Source: JBBQYA01 sp031412335 (lineage in GTDB: Bacteria > Bacteroidota > Bacteroidia > Sphingobacteriales > Sphingobacteriaceae). From it: 64,000 bases of DNA. This document shows, in pieces, positions 1 through 9,582 of the stretch (its first letter is position 1; each line of letters opens with the position of its first letter). A model generated the notes under the pieces. That model saw nothing but the letters and a program-made list of their open reading frames with translations. It made no database searches and was not told where the DNA came from. A program made the position numbers and the translations under genes. Where the stretch lies: the NCBI GenBank assembly GCA_031412335.1, contig JANOCT010000035.1:40904-104903 (forward strand), in the 5' to 3' direction.

Positions 1-254
1 AATTTTATAAGTTTCGCACTGGAATTTTTTATCATATAATTAAGATTATAAAAAAGACCTTTATTACTTTGATTTCTTTTTAGCGTTATTCTATCATCAT
101 GAATAGAGGTTAAATATTCCCAACTTCCATCTGTTGAACAATCATCTAAAATAAAAAATTGAAAGTCTTCATAATTTTGATTTAAAACACTTTGAATATT
201 CTCTTTCAAATATTTCATCCCATTGTAAACTGGAAGTATTACAACTAAATCCAT
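1..254 (-). CDS. Glycosyltransferase family 2 (3' part missing)
   Basis: This gene starts with ATG at 254 and runs off the window, so only the first 84 codons are visible. They begin MDLVVILPVYNGMKYLKENI and contain ILDDCSTDGS, the nucleotide-sugar-binding start of a GT-A fold. GT2 enzymes transfer a sugar from a nucleotide-sugar donor on the cytoplasmic side of the membrane. It lies 28 bases downstream of another glycosyltransferase in the same operon, which points to polysaccharide repeat-unit assembly. Donor and acceptor cannot be told, and the catalytic region lies outside the window. Confidence 0.85.
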   Translation of the reverse strand, partial: MDLVVILPVYNGMKYLKENIQSVLNQNYEDFQFFILDDCSTDGSWEYLTSIHDDRITLKRNQSNKGLFYNLNYMIKNSSAKLIK

Positions 255-282
255 CAATTATTAAAAAAAGCTTTATTTATCA

Positions 283-1461
283 TTAAATGACATTTTCAAT
301 ATAACTGTTTAAAAACCCTTCGTATGATAAGGCAACTTTCTCCAAACTAAAATCTTTTATCCTATTTAGAGAATTATCTCCCATATGTTTTAAAATTTCT
401 TTGTTTAGCAATGCACTTTCAACTAAATTTAATACCGCCTCATAATCATCAAAATTAAAAATCAATCCATTTTTATTTTGTTCTATTAAATCTATTGCTC
501 CACCAGTTTTAAAAGTAGATACTACTGCCTTTTTACAAGCCATTGCTTCATTTAAAGCAAGCCCCCAAGTTTCTCCAGGCCCTTTAGAAGGTAAAAAAAA
601 TATATCAGCAATTCGATATATCGTCGGCATTCTTTTTTGATTTTGAAAATCAAGCATAATAATTCTATCATCTGATTCACAGATGTTTTGAATATTATTT
701 TTCAAAATTCCACTTCCAACAAATACAATTTTTAGTCTTGGGCTATTAATCTTATTTATTAAATTAATAAGGAATAACGGATTTTTTTTTTCCTCTAACT
801 TACCTGCAAATAACAATACGATATCATCTTCCTTTATTTGCAACTCGGCTCTTAACATTTTTGCTTCATTTAAATAAAAGAGTTCAGGTTCAGCGAATCG
901 TTCATTATCAATAGCATGTGGCGCATAAATTAATTGATCAAGCCGAACACCATGTTTTAAAAAGTAAAGTTTATTATTTGTTCCTACATAAAAAGCAAAA
1001 TCAATATTTCGATAAACTCTTTTTAAGAAATATCTTCTCATTAATTTTTTTATGCCCCATTTTTCATCCAACAAAGTAGAATCACCTCTAAACAACACTG
1101 GAATTCTGCCTTTAAAATGCCTCATTGCAGCTAAATGACTTTTAAAATTCCAACCCATAATCAAAATTGCATCAGCCTTCCAATTTTCTATATCAGCTAT
1201 TAGGGTTGGATTTATTATTCCTTTATAATGGTGTGATCCTGGATTTTTAGAAGTGTTTGCAACAAATGAATATTGATATCCTTCTAATAAAGGAATATCC
1301 CATATGATATTTTTGCCGAATCCAGGATCAAATTTTTGTTTTTCAGTTTGACCCCAAGTATAGAAAACATGAATATCAAGTTTTTTCCTCTCAGCAAGCA
1401 TTCTGAATAATGGAGCATTATACTGAATAGGATGAGTAGTAATAATGGCTAACTTTTTCAA
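283..1461 (-). CDS. Glycosyltransferase, GT4-like (GT-B fold)
   Basis: The protein has 392 residues and a Rossmann-like N-terminus (KKLAIITTHPIQYNAPLF). The C-terminal half is typical of retaining GT4 enzymes: LLFAGKLEEKKNP near residues 216-228, KIVFVGSG near 244-251, and PSKGPGETWGLALNEAMA at 291-308, whose E-x7-E-like pattern binds the nucleotide sugar. The start codon is TTG: the conserved N-terminus begins exactly there and no in-frame ATG lies upstream. It begins 5 bases after the preceding methyltransferase gene. It probably adds one sugar to the lipid-linked glycan; the sugar is unknown. Confidence 0.85.
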   Translation of the reverse strand: MKKLAIITTHPIQYNAPLFRMLAERKKLDIHVFYTWGQTEKQKFDPGFGKNIIWDIPLLEGYQYSFVANTSKNPGSHHYKGIINPTLIADIENWKADAILIMGWNFKSHLAAMRHFKGRIPVLFRGDSTLLDEKWGIKKLMRRYFLKRVYRNIDFAFYVGTNNKLYFLKHGVRLDQLIYAPHAIDNERFAEPELFYLNEAKMLRAELQIKEDDIVLLFAGKLEEKKNPLFLINLINKINSPRLKIVFVGSGILKNNIQNICESDDRIIMLDFQNQKRMPTIYRIADIFFLPSKGPGETWGLALNEAMACKKAVVSTFKTGGAIDLIEQNKNGLIFNFDDYEAVLNLVESALLNKEILKHMGDNSLNRIKDFSLEKVALSYEGFLNSYIENVI

Positions 1462-1466
1462 CTCAA

Positions 1467-2102
1467 CTATTTTTTTGCCTCAAGTGCAATCGCATAATTA
1501 AATCGACCTACATCTTCAACCAATTTAAAAAAATCATCTTCTGAATCATTAAATTCACAAATTCGAATACTTTTAAAACCAGCATTTTTTATTTCTTCGT
1601 ATAGCGAATATTTATCCCACATCCATAAATGATGTGAATTACCAAAAAATGAAGAGAGAAAATTTTTAAGCCCTTTAGGTCTAGATTCTACTCCGAGTAA
1701 TGTATCATTTAAAAAAATATTTCCAGCATTTCTGTTTTTACTCTCTATATTTTGTAAATAGGTTATAGCTGCCGATTCCAAATCAGGAACAACGCATCGA
1801 AAAATCCCACCAGGTTTCAAAATTTTAATTGTGTTTTTTAATGCCATTTTACAATCATTGAAACTTAGGTGTTCTAATGTATGTGAACAAAAAACGCCAT
1901 CACAAGAATCTAGATCAATAGGAAGTCCTTTAATAATATCTCCATATTTTACATTTTTAGGAAATACTACGTTTAATCTTTTTCTGGCTAATTTTCCAAT
2001 TATTGGAAATTTTTGAATTCGCAAGGTTGGAGAGACATCGAAATTTTCCCATTCTTTTGGTGCAGATAAGCCACATCCGTATTGAACATATCGTTTTTCC
2101 AT
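1467..2102 (-). CDS. SAM-dependent methyltransferase-like protein
   Basis: The protein has 211 residues and resembles Methyltransf_11-type class I enzymes. A GCG motif near residue 9 lies in the first strand (YVQYGCGLSAPKEWENFDVSP), CSHTLEHLSFNDC follows around residues 71-83, and LKPGGIFRCVVPDLE around 95-109. Small proteins of this kind are common in polysaccharide loci, where they may methylate a sugar or act without a proven substrate. The start is ATG. It sits between an acyltransferase and a GT4 gene in one operon. The glycine-rich SAM loop is short compared with classical members, so catalysis is not certain. Confidence 0.7.
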   Translation of the reverse strand: MEKRYVQYGCGLSAPKEWENFDVSPTLRIQKFPIIGKLARKRLNVVFPKNVKYGDIIKGLPIDLDSCDGVFCSHTLEHLSFNDCKMALKNTIKILKPGGIFRCVVPDLESAAITYLQNIESKNRNAGNIFLNDTLLGVESRPKGLKNFLSSFFGNSHHLWMWDKYSLYEEIKNAGFKSIRICEFNDSEDDFFKLVEDVGRFNYAIALEAKK

Positions 2103-2162
2103 AATTAATTTATGTATTTAAATGAATTATTTAATTAATTCTTAAGAAATTTCTTTTGTCAA

Positions 2163-3179
2163 CTAAATATTATTTTTATGCATTTTAGTGTATAACGGTA
2201 ATCGCGTTTTCTTATATAAAATATTAGAAGATAACTTTTTAAAATACCTTTCAATGAAATAATAAAAAAACCAAGCAGCTATTATACTTATTGCTAATGC
2301 TACAAAAACCATAATTTCTCTGGTTAATAAATCTGTTGTAAGGGTTTTTGTAATATTAATAACTCTCCCTCCAATACGTGAATGCATTAGATATAAGGAA
2401 AAAGAAATTAATCCGAAAAAGCGGAAAATAGGATGCACCGATCGTACAAGCCATATAGTAGATAAGGTTGCAATGATTAAAAAACCAATTACGCTTCCGT
2501 TTAGGTAAAAAATAGTTCCCAAAACCAATGATAATAAAAATAGATTTTGGATTTCAGAACCTATTTTACAGTATAATTGAAAAAGTACAATACCGGCTAG
2601 AAAAAAAGGTGTATAACTCATTAAAAAAGAATTATCGGATATTGGTAGAAATACTGCGCCCAGAAATACTGCAAAGAACAACATTCTTACTATAGTTTTG
2701 GTAGAACTTACTAAACCAAAACATAAAGCGATAAGTAAATAATATTGAAATTCAATAGCAAGAGTCCAATAAACTGGATTTATCCATTCCTCTTTTGTGA
2801 AAATATTTAGGTAAGCCAAATGAGATAAAATATTAAAAATATCAATTGAAAAAGGTGGTCCTCCATAATAAGGTGAAAAGGTACTCACATAATTTAAAGC
2901 AATAATTATAACAATTGATGCAATATAAGGTGGTTCAATCCGAACAATTCTCTTTTTAAGAAAAACCCAGAAATCACTGATTATATACTTTTTTACATGC
3001 ATAGAATATGGAATGATGAATCCAGAAATCACAAAAAAAACATGAACTCCTGCATATCCCCATTTGCCACTCTCTCTTATCCAGTTTCCTTCAGGTAAAA
3101 AAAAAGAGGTACCTCTTGACAAATGAAACCAACAAACCATTAAAGATGCAATACCTCGAAGTAATTCAATGGACCCCAT
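2163..3179 (-). CDS. Acyltransferase family 3 (OafA-like) membrane protein
   Basis: This is a polytopic protein of about 338 residues with roughly ten hydrophobic segments. The N-terminal ELLRGIASLMVCWFHLSRG carries the family's R and H residues, and FFVISGFIIP and the basic stretch RIEPPYI are also typical. Family members move acetyl or other acyl groups across the inner membrane onto sugars of O-antigens or capsules. The likely start is ATG at 3179; a TTG at 3221 would add 14 residues. It probably O-acylates the glycan made by the surrounding operon. The acyl donor and target sugar cannot be read from the sequence. Confidence 0.85.
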   Translation of the reverse strand: MGSIELLRGIASLMVCWFHLSRGTSFFLPEGNWIRESGKWGYAGVHVFFVISGFIIPYSMHVKKYIISDFWVFLKKRIVRIEPPYIASIVIIIALNYVSTFSPYYGGPPFSIDIFNILSHLAYLNIFTKEEWINPVYWTLAIEFQYYLLIALCFGLVSSTKTIVRMLFFAVFLGAVFLPISDNSFLMSYTPFFLAGIVLFQLYCKIGSEIQNLFLLSLVLGTIFYLNGSVIGFLIIATLSTIWLVRSVHPIFRFFGLISFSLYLMHSRIGGRVINITKTLTTDLLTREIMVFVALAISIIAAWFFYYFIERYFKKLSSNILYKKTRLPLYTKMHKNNI

Positions 3180-3226
3180 TTGATTTTTACTTGCTACGGA
3201 TTCTAATTTAGATTCTTTCAAAAAGA

Positions 3227-4537
3227 TTATTGAGAAGAATTATTAACATTTATTACAGAATCAAAAAAATCACATTGTTTTAACGTCATTTCTCTGGCAG
3301 TGTAAGGTTTATAAGCTTCCCAGTTTGTATCGGGAACAAAAGGTAGTTTAGTTAAAATACTAATCAGTCTATCATAAACCTTAGCGGTTAGTATTTCTAA
3401 TTCTTCATTCTCTTCAAACGAAATTACACTTCCAGAATTAGTAGAATTAATTATTTCAACAACACTGCTATTTTTATGAAAAATCCCCAAAATTGGTTTT
3501 TTGGCCAATATATAGGGATAAATTTTTGATGCAGTATAGGCTTTATCAGTACTTCCGGGAACAAATAAAAAATCCGCCTTTTGCAAAAGTGCTAAGGTTT
3601 CAAAATATGGAAGTCGATCGCTTATTTCTGAAACGTGATTTTCAACACCAAAAGTTTCAGCTACTGGTTGTATTGTTTTTTTGCCAAAACCTTGTGCAGC
3701 ATAACTAGTACCAATAAACCAACAATGGATTTTTTTAAATAAAAGCGGATTCGTTTCTAAACCATGAGCCAAAGCAGAAAAAAATATGCTTAATGCAAAT
3801 TCCATGTCGTGGCCACCTCTACCTATGTAAACAACGTTTATTTGGTCAGGATTAAATTTAATCTGCTCAGAAACTATAATATGATTTTCTACAATTTTAA
3901 AATCTATTTCTGAACCTGCAAAAGGGATTACTTTAAATACATCTGAATTTAAGCCAGGATATCTCTGTTTAAAAACTTCGTTATAATCTTTTGATACAGA
4001 GATAATTCCATCAACATTTGGGATTGTTATTTTTTCTAAATATTTATCTAAATTATAGGAAAACCAAAATTTAGGAGGTCTTTGGCTTACTGGCTTATTC
4101 AAATAAAAATCATTCCTCCAAGGATCTTGAATATCAAGTATAAATGGAACTTTAAATTTTCGTTTCCAATATGGGCCTAATGCCATAACATGAAAGGCAG
4201 TTGTAGAAAAGTAAATCAAGTCGAAATGTCTGTTTTTCAACAATTCATTCCCTTTACTTTTGATTTGTAAAAACGAACGTATGGATAAACTTCCTAATCC
4301 AAACTTGCGAGTTAATTTTATGCTAAATGCCTTTACCTTGTGAATAATAGTATTAGAGGGAATTGTTTCAAGTAATAAATTATCAATAGAATATGATTCT
4401 ATAAATTCCGGATCAACCGTGATAACTTCAGGCAACCAGCCAAACTCGTTGAAATAAGGGAGACTTTGCCTAACCCTATGCATATCTGCTGAATTTACGG
4501 GTGGAAAATGAGGAGATATAATTAATACTCGCCTCAA
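3227..4537 (-). CDS. Glycosyltransferase, GT-B fold (GT4-like)
   Basis: The protein has 436 residues. The N-terminus RRVLIISPHFPPVNSADMHR is typical of a group of GT4-like enzymes that bind an acceptor in the N-terminal Rossmann domain. Other landmarks are LDIQDPWRNDF in the middle, VVYIGRGGHD at the start of the C-terminal domain, and FLFVPGSTDKAYTASKIYPY in the donor site. The start codon is TTG, at the point where family homology begins and with no ATG upstream. It lies 1 base after the preceding gene's stop. Its exact linkage is unknown. Confidence 0.8.
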   Translation of the reverse strand: MRRVLIISPHFPPVNSADMHRVRQSLPYFNEFGWLPEVITVDPEFIESYSIDNLLLETIPSNTIIHKVKAFSIKLTRKFGLGSLSIRSFLQIKSKGNELLKNRHFDLIYFSTTAFHVMALGPYWKRKFKVPFILDIQDPWRNDFYLNKPVSQRPPKFWFSYNLDKYLEKITIPNVDGIISVSKDYNEVFKQRYPGLNSDVFKVIPFAGSEIDFKIVENHIIVSEQIKFNPDQINVVYIGRGGHDMEFALSIFFSALAHGLETNPLLFKKIHCWFIGTSYAAQGFGKKTIQPVAETFGVENHVSEISDRLPYFETLALLQKADFLFVPGSTDKAYTASKIYPYILAKKPILGIFHKNSSVVEIINSTNSGSVISFEENEELEILTAKVYDRLISILTKLPFVPDTNWEAYKPYTAREMTLKQCDFFDSVINVNNSSQ

Positions 4538-4538
4538 C

Positions 4539-5771
4539 TTATTTAGTATGCAAAAATTGGCTAACTAATAAAACTATTTTATCTTTTTGACTATCCCAAC
4601 TTAATTCTTCTGGAAAATTAAAAATCTTACTTTTATTTAATTGAGCTTTTATTGCTAATCGAATAATATTAGCTAAAGATTCTATATTTTCATTCTGATA
4701 TAAGAAAACTTGAGCTGGAACTATATCAGCTATCTCTTTTTGCCCTTCAGTATCGGACGCAATAACCGTTAAACCTTCTAATAAATATTGCAATATCTTA
4801 TTAGATACCGTTAAATCTTTATTTTTCGGATTGTTTGGTTCTAATGCAAGGCCAATATCATGCTGTCGAATATAAAAAGGCAACTCAGTGTTTTGTACTA
4901 ACTCATGAAAAAATAAATCATGTTTAGTTTTAACTATAATTAATTGTAGTTGATTTTTATATTGAGTGTTACAGTTTCCTCTTAAGTGAATTTCAATTGG
5001 AGTATCAATAAATGTGACTGCTTGTAAAAAAGTTTCTAATCCTCTACCGGGTCCAATAGTTTGAGAAAACCAAATAAAAGATGGTTTTCTTAAATCTAAA
5101 CGATCGTTTTTAATATTGTTAGTTGGATTATCTAATGTGAAAGGAAAACTATTATATATATATTCTGGAGGGCTTGAATGATAATCCTCACCCATTTTTA
5201 TTGCCATGCTTTTAGAAGTTGTAGTACAATAAACTCCATTGTTCACGGCAAATTTTTCGGTTTCTCTAAGTAAATTTAAGGGTCTGTTTTTTCGTGATTC
5301 TGGCAATAGATCTTCGCTATACCAGTCTTCTAAATCAAATGCAACATTAAAGCCTGATTTTGCTAATTGAACTCCAACAATAGAGGCCATTTCTTGATGA
5401 CAGATATATAAATCAGCATTCAATTCTTTACAATAAGAGTTTAGTTTACTAAATCCATAGCCTAAAGAATGTCCAGATTGATAACTAAAAGTTCCAAGAG
5501 CAACTAGTGCTAATTTTCTAATTATTCTAAATTTAAATTTTCTCGATTTATCAGCAGAGTTACTTACATCTGAATAATAGTACAATTTAACATTTGTATT
5601 GCTAATCAAAATGTTGTCTTCAATACTAAGAGAATCATCCGTTTTGGTACTTAAAACTGTAATATCGAATCCCTTATTACTTAAAGCAATTGCTTCCTTT
5701 AGCACTCTAGGATTTCTAGAAAGGTGACTTTGAGTTAAAATTGCAATTTTAAAAGGATTGTTAGGAAGCAT
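4539..5771 (-). CDS. Glycosyltransferase, GT4-like (GT-B fold)
   Basis: The protein has about 410 residues and begins MLPNNPFKIAILTQSHLSRN, where HLSRNPRVLKEA is a signature of a GT4 subgroup. DLEDWYSEDLLPESR in the middle and FIWFSQTIGPGRGLE at the start of the C-terminal domain are also characteristic. I place the start at ATG 5771, overlapping the upstream stop codon (ATGCTTCCTAA), which suggests translational coupling; an upstream in-frame start at 5798 is possible but would reach further into the neighbour. It is predicted to act at the cytoplasmic membrane face in polysaccharide synthesis. Sugar specificity is unknown. Confidence 0.8.
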   Translation of the reverse strand: MLPNNPFKIAILTQSHLSRNPRVLKEAIALSNKGFDITVLSTKTDDSLSIEDNILISNTNVKLYYYSDVSNSADKSRKFKFRIIRKLALVALGTFSYQSGHSLGYGFSKLNSYCKELNADLYICHQEMASIVGVQLAKSGFNVAFDLEDWYSEDLLPESRKNRPLNLLRETEKFAVNNGVYCTTTSKSMAIKMGEDYHSSPPEYIYNSFPFTLDNPTNNIKNDRLDLRKPSFIWFSQTIGPGRGLETFLQAVTFIDTPIEIHLRGNCNTQYKNQLQLIIVKTKHDLFFHELVQNTELPFYIRQHDIGLALEPNNPKNKDLTVSNKILQYLLEGLTVIASDTEGQKEIADIVPAQVFLYQNENIESLANIIRLAIKAQLNKSKIFNFPEELSWDSQKDKIVLLVSQFLHTK

Positions 5772-7071
5772 TTTTAAGTACTTCTGTATAAACTTCATTT
5801 GTTTCGATAACTACCTTATCAAATGATTTTTGTTGAACTATAGAATTTTTTAACTTATTCAATATCGAAGGATCATCAATTATTTTTACTATTAATTCCT
5901 TTAAATTGTCAAAATCTTTAGGGTCGAATAATAATCCATCAATTTCATTCCTTACCAACTCCTTAATCCCAAAATGATTAGACCCGATAACAGGAATCTC
6001 TGCAGAAAATGCCTGTGGGATTACTAATGGTGACATCTCGGCGCAAATTGAAGGAATAATTAACGCATCAAATTCTGAAAGTTTTTCTACAATTTGATCA
6101 TATTCTAAAATTCCAGACCAATAAATATTTTGAAATTTATCAGTCTGAGAACGAAGTTTAACTTCGAAATCTTCATTGCTTGGTGGAGAAAAAATAGTTA
6201 ATGTGCACTTTTCATTAGCAAGACTTATAAAAGTTTGAATGAGTTTGTCTATTCCTTTTATTTTATTAATCCGGCCAACGTAAACAAAATTGATAAATTC
6301 ATTGCTTTGAATATGTTTACTTGTTTTACTTTCTCCGGTTAACCCTTGACTTATATATTTAATCTTATTTAATGGATAATTATTTATTTCTAATATCTTT
6401 TTATACCATTCTGTGATAACAATAATTTTTGAACTATAAGTGAAAATTAGCTTGTTTCTTTCTTGTTGCCAATGGGTAAATTTAGGTTGATTTAACACCG
6501 TTCTTAATTTGCCAGTAAATGATTTGCCGGTAAGTAGCAATCCAACTCCACCCGCTATTTCTGCTAATGGTGAGTTTATTCCTTTGTTAGATAAAAAACA
6601 AATCGAACATTTAAGTTCATTCATTTTTCCATCGCAAATATCTTTATTTTTATAGTAAAGATTTCCTGTTCTGCAAGTAAAAAGTGCAATATGAATGGTG
6701 TAAACAATTTTTATTTTCAATTGGAATGCAGTTTCAAAATGAAAAATCCCAATACCATTTGAATTGCTAATTTCATGAAAATGAATTATATCTGGATTCT
6801 CATCAACTAAAATTTTTCTAAAATTAGAAATGCCATCGGGCGCTTTGATTCCATTTTTTACCTCCTCGGTGGGTACTGGCATCTCTTCATATCCAACTAC
6901 TTGAATGCCTTGATAAGAATAAATCTTAGGAATATGAATTTGATAATAAGGAACAATAATTTTTACATTATTACCTGCTTTTGATTGAGCTAAAGCTAAA
7001 GAATGAACATATACTTCTGTGCCGCCTAAATGATAAGGTAAATAATAACCGATACAATGAACAATTTTCAA
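5761..7071 (-). CDS. Glycosyltransferase family 4
   Basis: The protein has 436 residues. Its N-terminus KIVHCIGYYLPYHLGGTEVY carries the GGTE motif of GT4 proteins. IDKLIQTFISLANE and SICAEMSPLVIPQAFSAEIP mark the donor-binding domain. A cysteine cluster (residues about 133-158, including CRTGNLYYKNKDICDG and CSICF) forms an inserted loop of the CxGxC type seen in some GT4 enzymes. The start is TTG, overlapping the upstream TGA as TTGA; there is no usable ATG. It belongs to the polysaccharide operon; the sugar transferred is not identifiable. Confidence 0.85.
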   Translation of the reverse strand: MKIVHCIGYYLPYHLGGTEVYVHSLALAQSKAGNNVKIIVPYYQIHIPKIYSYQGIQVVGYEEMPVPTEEVKNGIKAPDGISNFRKILVDENPDIIHFHEISNSNGIGIFHFETAFQLKIKIVYTIHIALFTCRTGNLYYKNKDICDGKMNELKCSICFLSNKGINSPLAEIAGGVGLLLTGKSFTGKLRTVLNQPKFTHWQQERNKLIFTYSSKIIVITEWYKKILEINNYPLNKIKYISQGLTGESKTSKHIQSNEFINFVYVGRINKIKGIDKLIQTFISLANEKCTLTIFSPPSNEDFEVKLRSQTDKFQNIYWSGILEYDQIVEKLSEFDALIIPSICAEMSPLVIPQAFSAEIPVIGSNHFGIKELVRNEIDGLLFDPKDFDNLKELIVKIIDDPSILNKLKNSIVQQKSFDKVVIETNEVYTEVLKNAS

Positions 7072-7829
7072 GGTTTCTTTCTTGCAATTATTCCTAAATA
7101 ACCAGAATACAATCTGTTGTCACTTTTAATAATTTTTGCCATTCTTATAATTATTCTTTCAATAAACCACAATCCTGTTTTTTGAATAAAATTTCTTTTA
7201 TGAGACTTTTCAACCCAAAACTTCAAACCTCCAAATGGCCCTGAAAACAAGATTTCATAGTTATTTGCAATTAATATCTTTTTCCATAAATCCGTATCCA
7301 TTGACGGAATGTGATGTTGCTTTAAGTTCTCTTGATCAAATAGTTTATGAAGTATTTGTTGAAATGCCCCTTTAAAATTTGGAGTAGTTATCATTAACAT
7401 TCCATTATGAGTATTTAAATCACAATGCATTTGAATTACTTCATCATAATTTTTAAAATGCTCGATAAAACCAAAGGAACAAACTAAATTATATTTTTTT
7501 TCAAATGTAAAATTGAAAAAGTCTTCAGCAAAAAATTCACCTACTTTTAGCTTTTCCTCTTTCAGCCAAAGTGGAACATCTAATTTATTTCTAGGATTAT
7601 AATCAATTCCGTTTAATTCATATCCTAAATCTCCAAAAGTCGCAAGAAAAGGACCCGGAAAACTTCCGATTTCTAAACAAGTTCCCGTATTATTTTTGGG
7701 GATGTATTTTTTAATTAATTCAACTACTTCAATATGAGCATTATGCCGCCCCATTGTGTAATTAACTGAAGTCTCTATCCAATATTTCTTTTCAGTTAGT
7801 TTAATTGCTTTAGAATCTTTTGTTACCAT
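7068..7829 (-). CDS. Class I SAM-dependent methyltransferase
   Basis: The protein has 253 residues. CLEIGSFPGPFLATFGDLGY forms the SAM-binding motif I, GIDYNPRNK the acidic end of strand 2, and LVCSFGFIEHFKNYDEVI a motif-IV-like stretch. Members of this type methylate sugars or lipid carriers in glycan clusters. The ATG start at 7829 is clear. Its stop overlaps the start of the next GT4 gene by 4 bases, and its start overlaps the end of the preceding GT2 gene. A role as glycan O-methyltransferase is inferred from context. Confidence 0.8.
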   Translation of the reverse strand: MVTKDSKAIKLTEKKYWIETSVNYTMGRHNAHIEVVELIKKYIPKNNTGTCLEIGSFPGPFLATFGDLGYELNGIDYNPRNKLDVPLWLKEEKLKVGEFFAEDFFNFTFEKKYNLVCSFGFIEHFKNYDEVIQMHCDLNTHNGMLMITTPNFKGAFQQILHKLFDQENLKQHHIPSMDTDLWKKILIANNYEILFSGPFGGLKFWVEKSHKRNFIQKTGLWFIERIIIRMAKIIKSDNRLYSGYLGIIARKKP

Positions 7830-8665
7830 TTCATTTTCCTTAGCACTTTAAACGTGGCACCAACCTGTCCATTTTTTAGCATTATTCCTACTAATAAGTT
7901 CCTTTGATTCTTTTTGATTTTTATTAATAGCAATTTAACCTCATCTTCTGATAAAGGACAGAATTCACTTATTAGTGCTTCTTTATTTACATTATAATTA
8001 CCAATTCTATAATCTATTCCATCATTACCCTTTGCAAATTCTTGATTTGGGTGAATGCGCCACCAAAATAAGCCTGGTTGCATCATAATCATACCATACT
8101 TAGCTGAAAACCGTAAGTATATTTCCAAATCTCCAACATATCTTTGATTACTAAATCCACTTTCTTTTTTAAAAATTTCTGTATTGAAAATGGCAGCAGA
8201 AGGGCCACACCTGAATATTTTGTCATGGTTGAAATGTTTTTTATAAGCACTGTGGCTTGAAACAAAAACAGGATAAGGTTGATCAATTTGTCGCTCAGGA
8301 TATTCAAGACCGTATGCAGCTTCTGGAAATTTTTCCATATTTAAAACCATTGCTTCGATGCCTGTAGGATAAATAATATCGTCAGAATCTAAATATTTTA
8401 AATATTTACCTTTTGCATATTCTGCTGCTTTATTCCTATTTGGATAATCACCAAGGTTTATTTCATTCTGATAAACAGTAATTCTTTTATCTTTTTCAGC
8501 AAATTGTTTAGCTATTTCTAAAGTTTTATCTGTAGACCTATCATCAACAATAATCAATTCAAAATTTTTGTAAGTAGATGATAATACACTTTCAATACTT
8601 TCAACTATATATTTTTCACGATTATACGCAGTCATTAATATACTAACAAGAGGCATATTCTGCAT
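7823..8665 (-). CDS. Glycosyltransferase family 2
   Basis: This is a GT-A fold enzyme of about 280 residues. PLVSILMTAYNREKYIVESI is the N-terminal strand, FELIIVDDRSTDKT the nucleotide-binding region, and KYLDSDDIIYPTG contains the DxD-like metal site. FWWRIHPNQEF near residue 212 is typical of family members. ATG codons at 8665 and 8656 are both possible starts; 8665 lies 2 bases after the upstream stop. The protein resembles the product of the gene just upstream in transcription (8668-9582), so the two look like an old tandem duplication. Confidence 0.85.
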   Translation of the reverse strand: MQNMPLVSILMTAYNREKYIVESIESVLSSTYKNFELIIVDDRSTDKTLEIAKQFAEKDKRITVYQNEINLGDYPNRNKAAEYAKGKYLKYLDSDDIIYPTGIEAMVLNMEKFPEAAYGLEYPERQIDQPYPVFVSSHSAYKKHFNHDKIFRCGPSAAIFNTEIFKKESGFSNQRYVGDLEIYLRFSAKYGMIMMQPGLFWWRIHPNQEFAKGNDGIDYRIGNYNVNKEALISEFCPLSEDEVKLLLIKIKKNQRNLLVGIMLKNGQVGATFKVLRKMKW

Positions 8666-8667
8666 AA

Positions 8668-9582
8668 TCAAGGTAAGAAGTATTTTTTCATTGATTCATA
8701 ACTTTTAAATCCAATTAATAATTGTTTTACTGTTAAGTTAGAGTCCAAAAAAGTTTGAATTGCTAGACTAAATTTTGCTCTTCTGAAAAATAGTGATAAT
8801 ATATCTCGCGCATGTTTCCAATTCAGCCTACTATTGATTTTTATCCAATCAGAATCTTTGAGCAAATTTTTGTGCAATGTTAATTGCTCAATATAAATTG
8901 GATAGGTCATTTGCAAATACTTCCCGCTTTGCATACCTATATTAAATTCTTGCTTTTTGTGCCTTCTCCAAACAACTAGATTTTTATGAATTGTAAGTAC
9001 AGGATAATTGCCAGCTATTCGAAGCCAAAGCTCTGAGTCTGCTACAAATCTTTTATTAGCAAAACCACCTAATGTATTAAATACATCCTTTCTAATTATT
9101 GTAGAAGATGGACCAATACTTAGTGTTTCTTCACCAAAAAAATGCCTTGCATATGCTTCTGAAGGCATGAATAATTCTACTTTATTGTCAGTTTTTTTTG
9201 TAAGTATTACTCCTAAACCTGCATCAGGGTGTGCCTCCATACAATTGTATAATTGCTCAATTGTGTTTGGAAATATTAGATCATCAGAATCTACATATTT
9301 CAAGTATTTTCCTTTAGAATAATTTGCTCCTACATTTCTATTTCTAAATTCTCCTAAATGAATTTCATTCTGATAAAGTTGAATGATTGGGTGTTCTAAG
9401 GCTTTTCTGTGTAGAAATTCATAGGTTCCATCGTTAGAATTATCATCTACAATTATAAATTCAAACGAAGTAAAAGTAGAAGCTAAAATACTATCAATCG
9501 CTTCCTCTAAAAATTCGATTCGATTATAGGTTGTTAGAATTACACTAACTTCAATATTTGATATAATACTTCTATTACTCAA
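8668..9582 (-). CDS. Glycosyltransferase family 2
   Basis: This GT-A fold enzyme of about 300 residues contains VSVILTTYNRIEFLEEAIDS, FEFIIVDDNSNDGT, and YVDSDDLIFPNT as the DxD-like site. It shares the stretch YQNEI-LGE--NRN--A-Y-KGKYLKY-DSDD with its neighbour at 7823-8665. No in-frame ATG exists near the N-terminus. I favour TTG at 9582, which overlaps the upstream stop (TTGAGTAA), over TTG at 9612. It presumably adds one residue of the repeat unit; the donor is unknown. Confidence 0.8.
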   Translation of the reverse strand: MSNRSIISNIEVSVILTTYNRIEFLEEAIDSILASTFTSFEFIIVDDNSNDGTYEFLHRKALEHPIIQLYQNEIHLGEFRNRNVGANYSKGKYLKYVDSDDLIFPNTIEQLYNCMEAHPDAGLGVILTKKTDNKVELFMPSEAYARHFFGEETLSIGPSSTIIRKDVFNTLGGFANKRFVADSELWLRIAGNYPVLTIHKNLVVWRRHKKQEFNIGMQSGKYLQMTYPIYIEQLTLHKNLLKDSDWIKINSRLNWKHARDILSLFFRRAKFSLAIQTFLDSNLTVKQLLIGFKSYESMKKYFLP

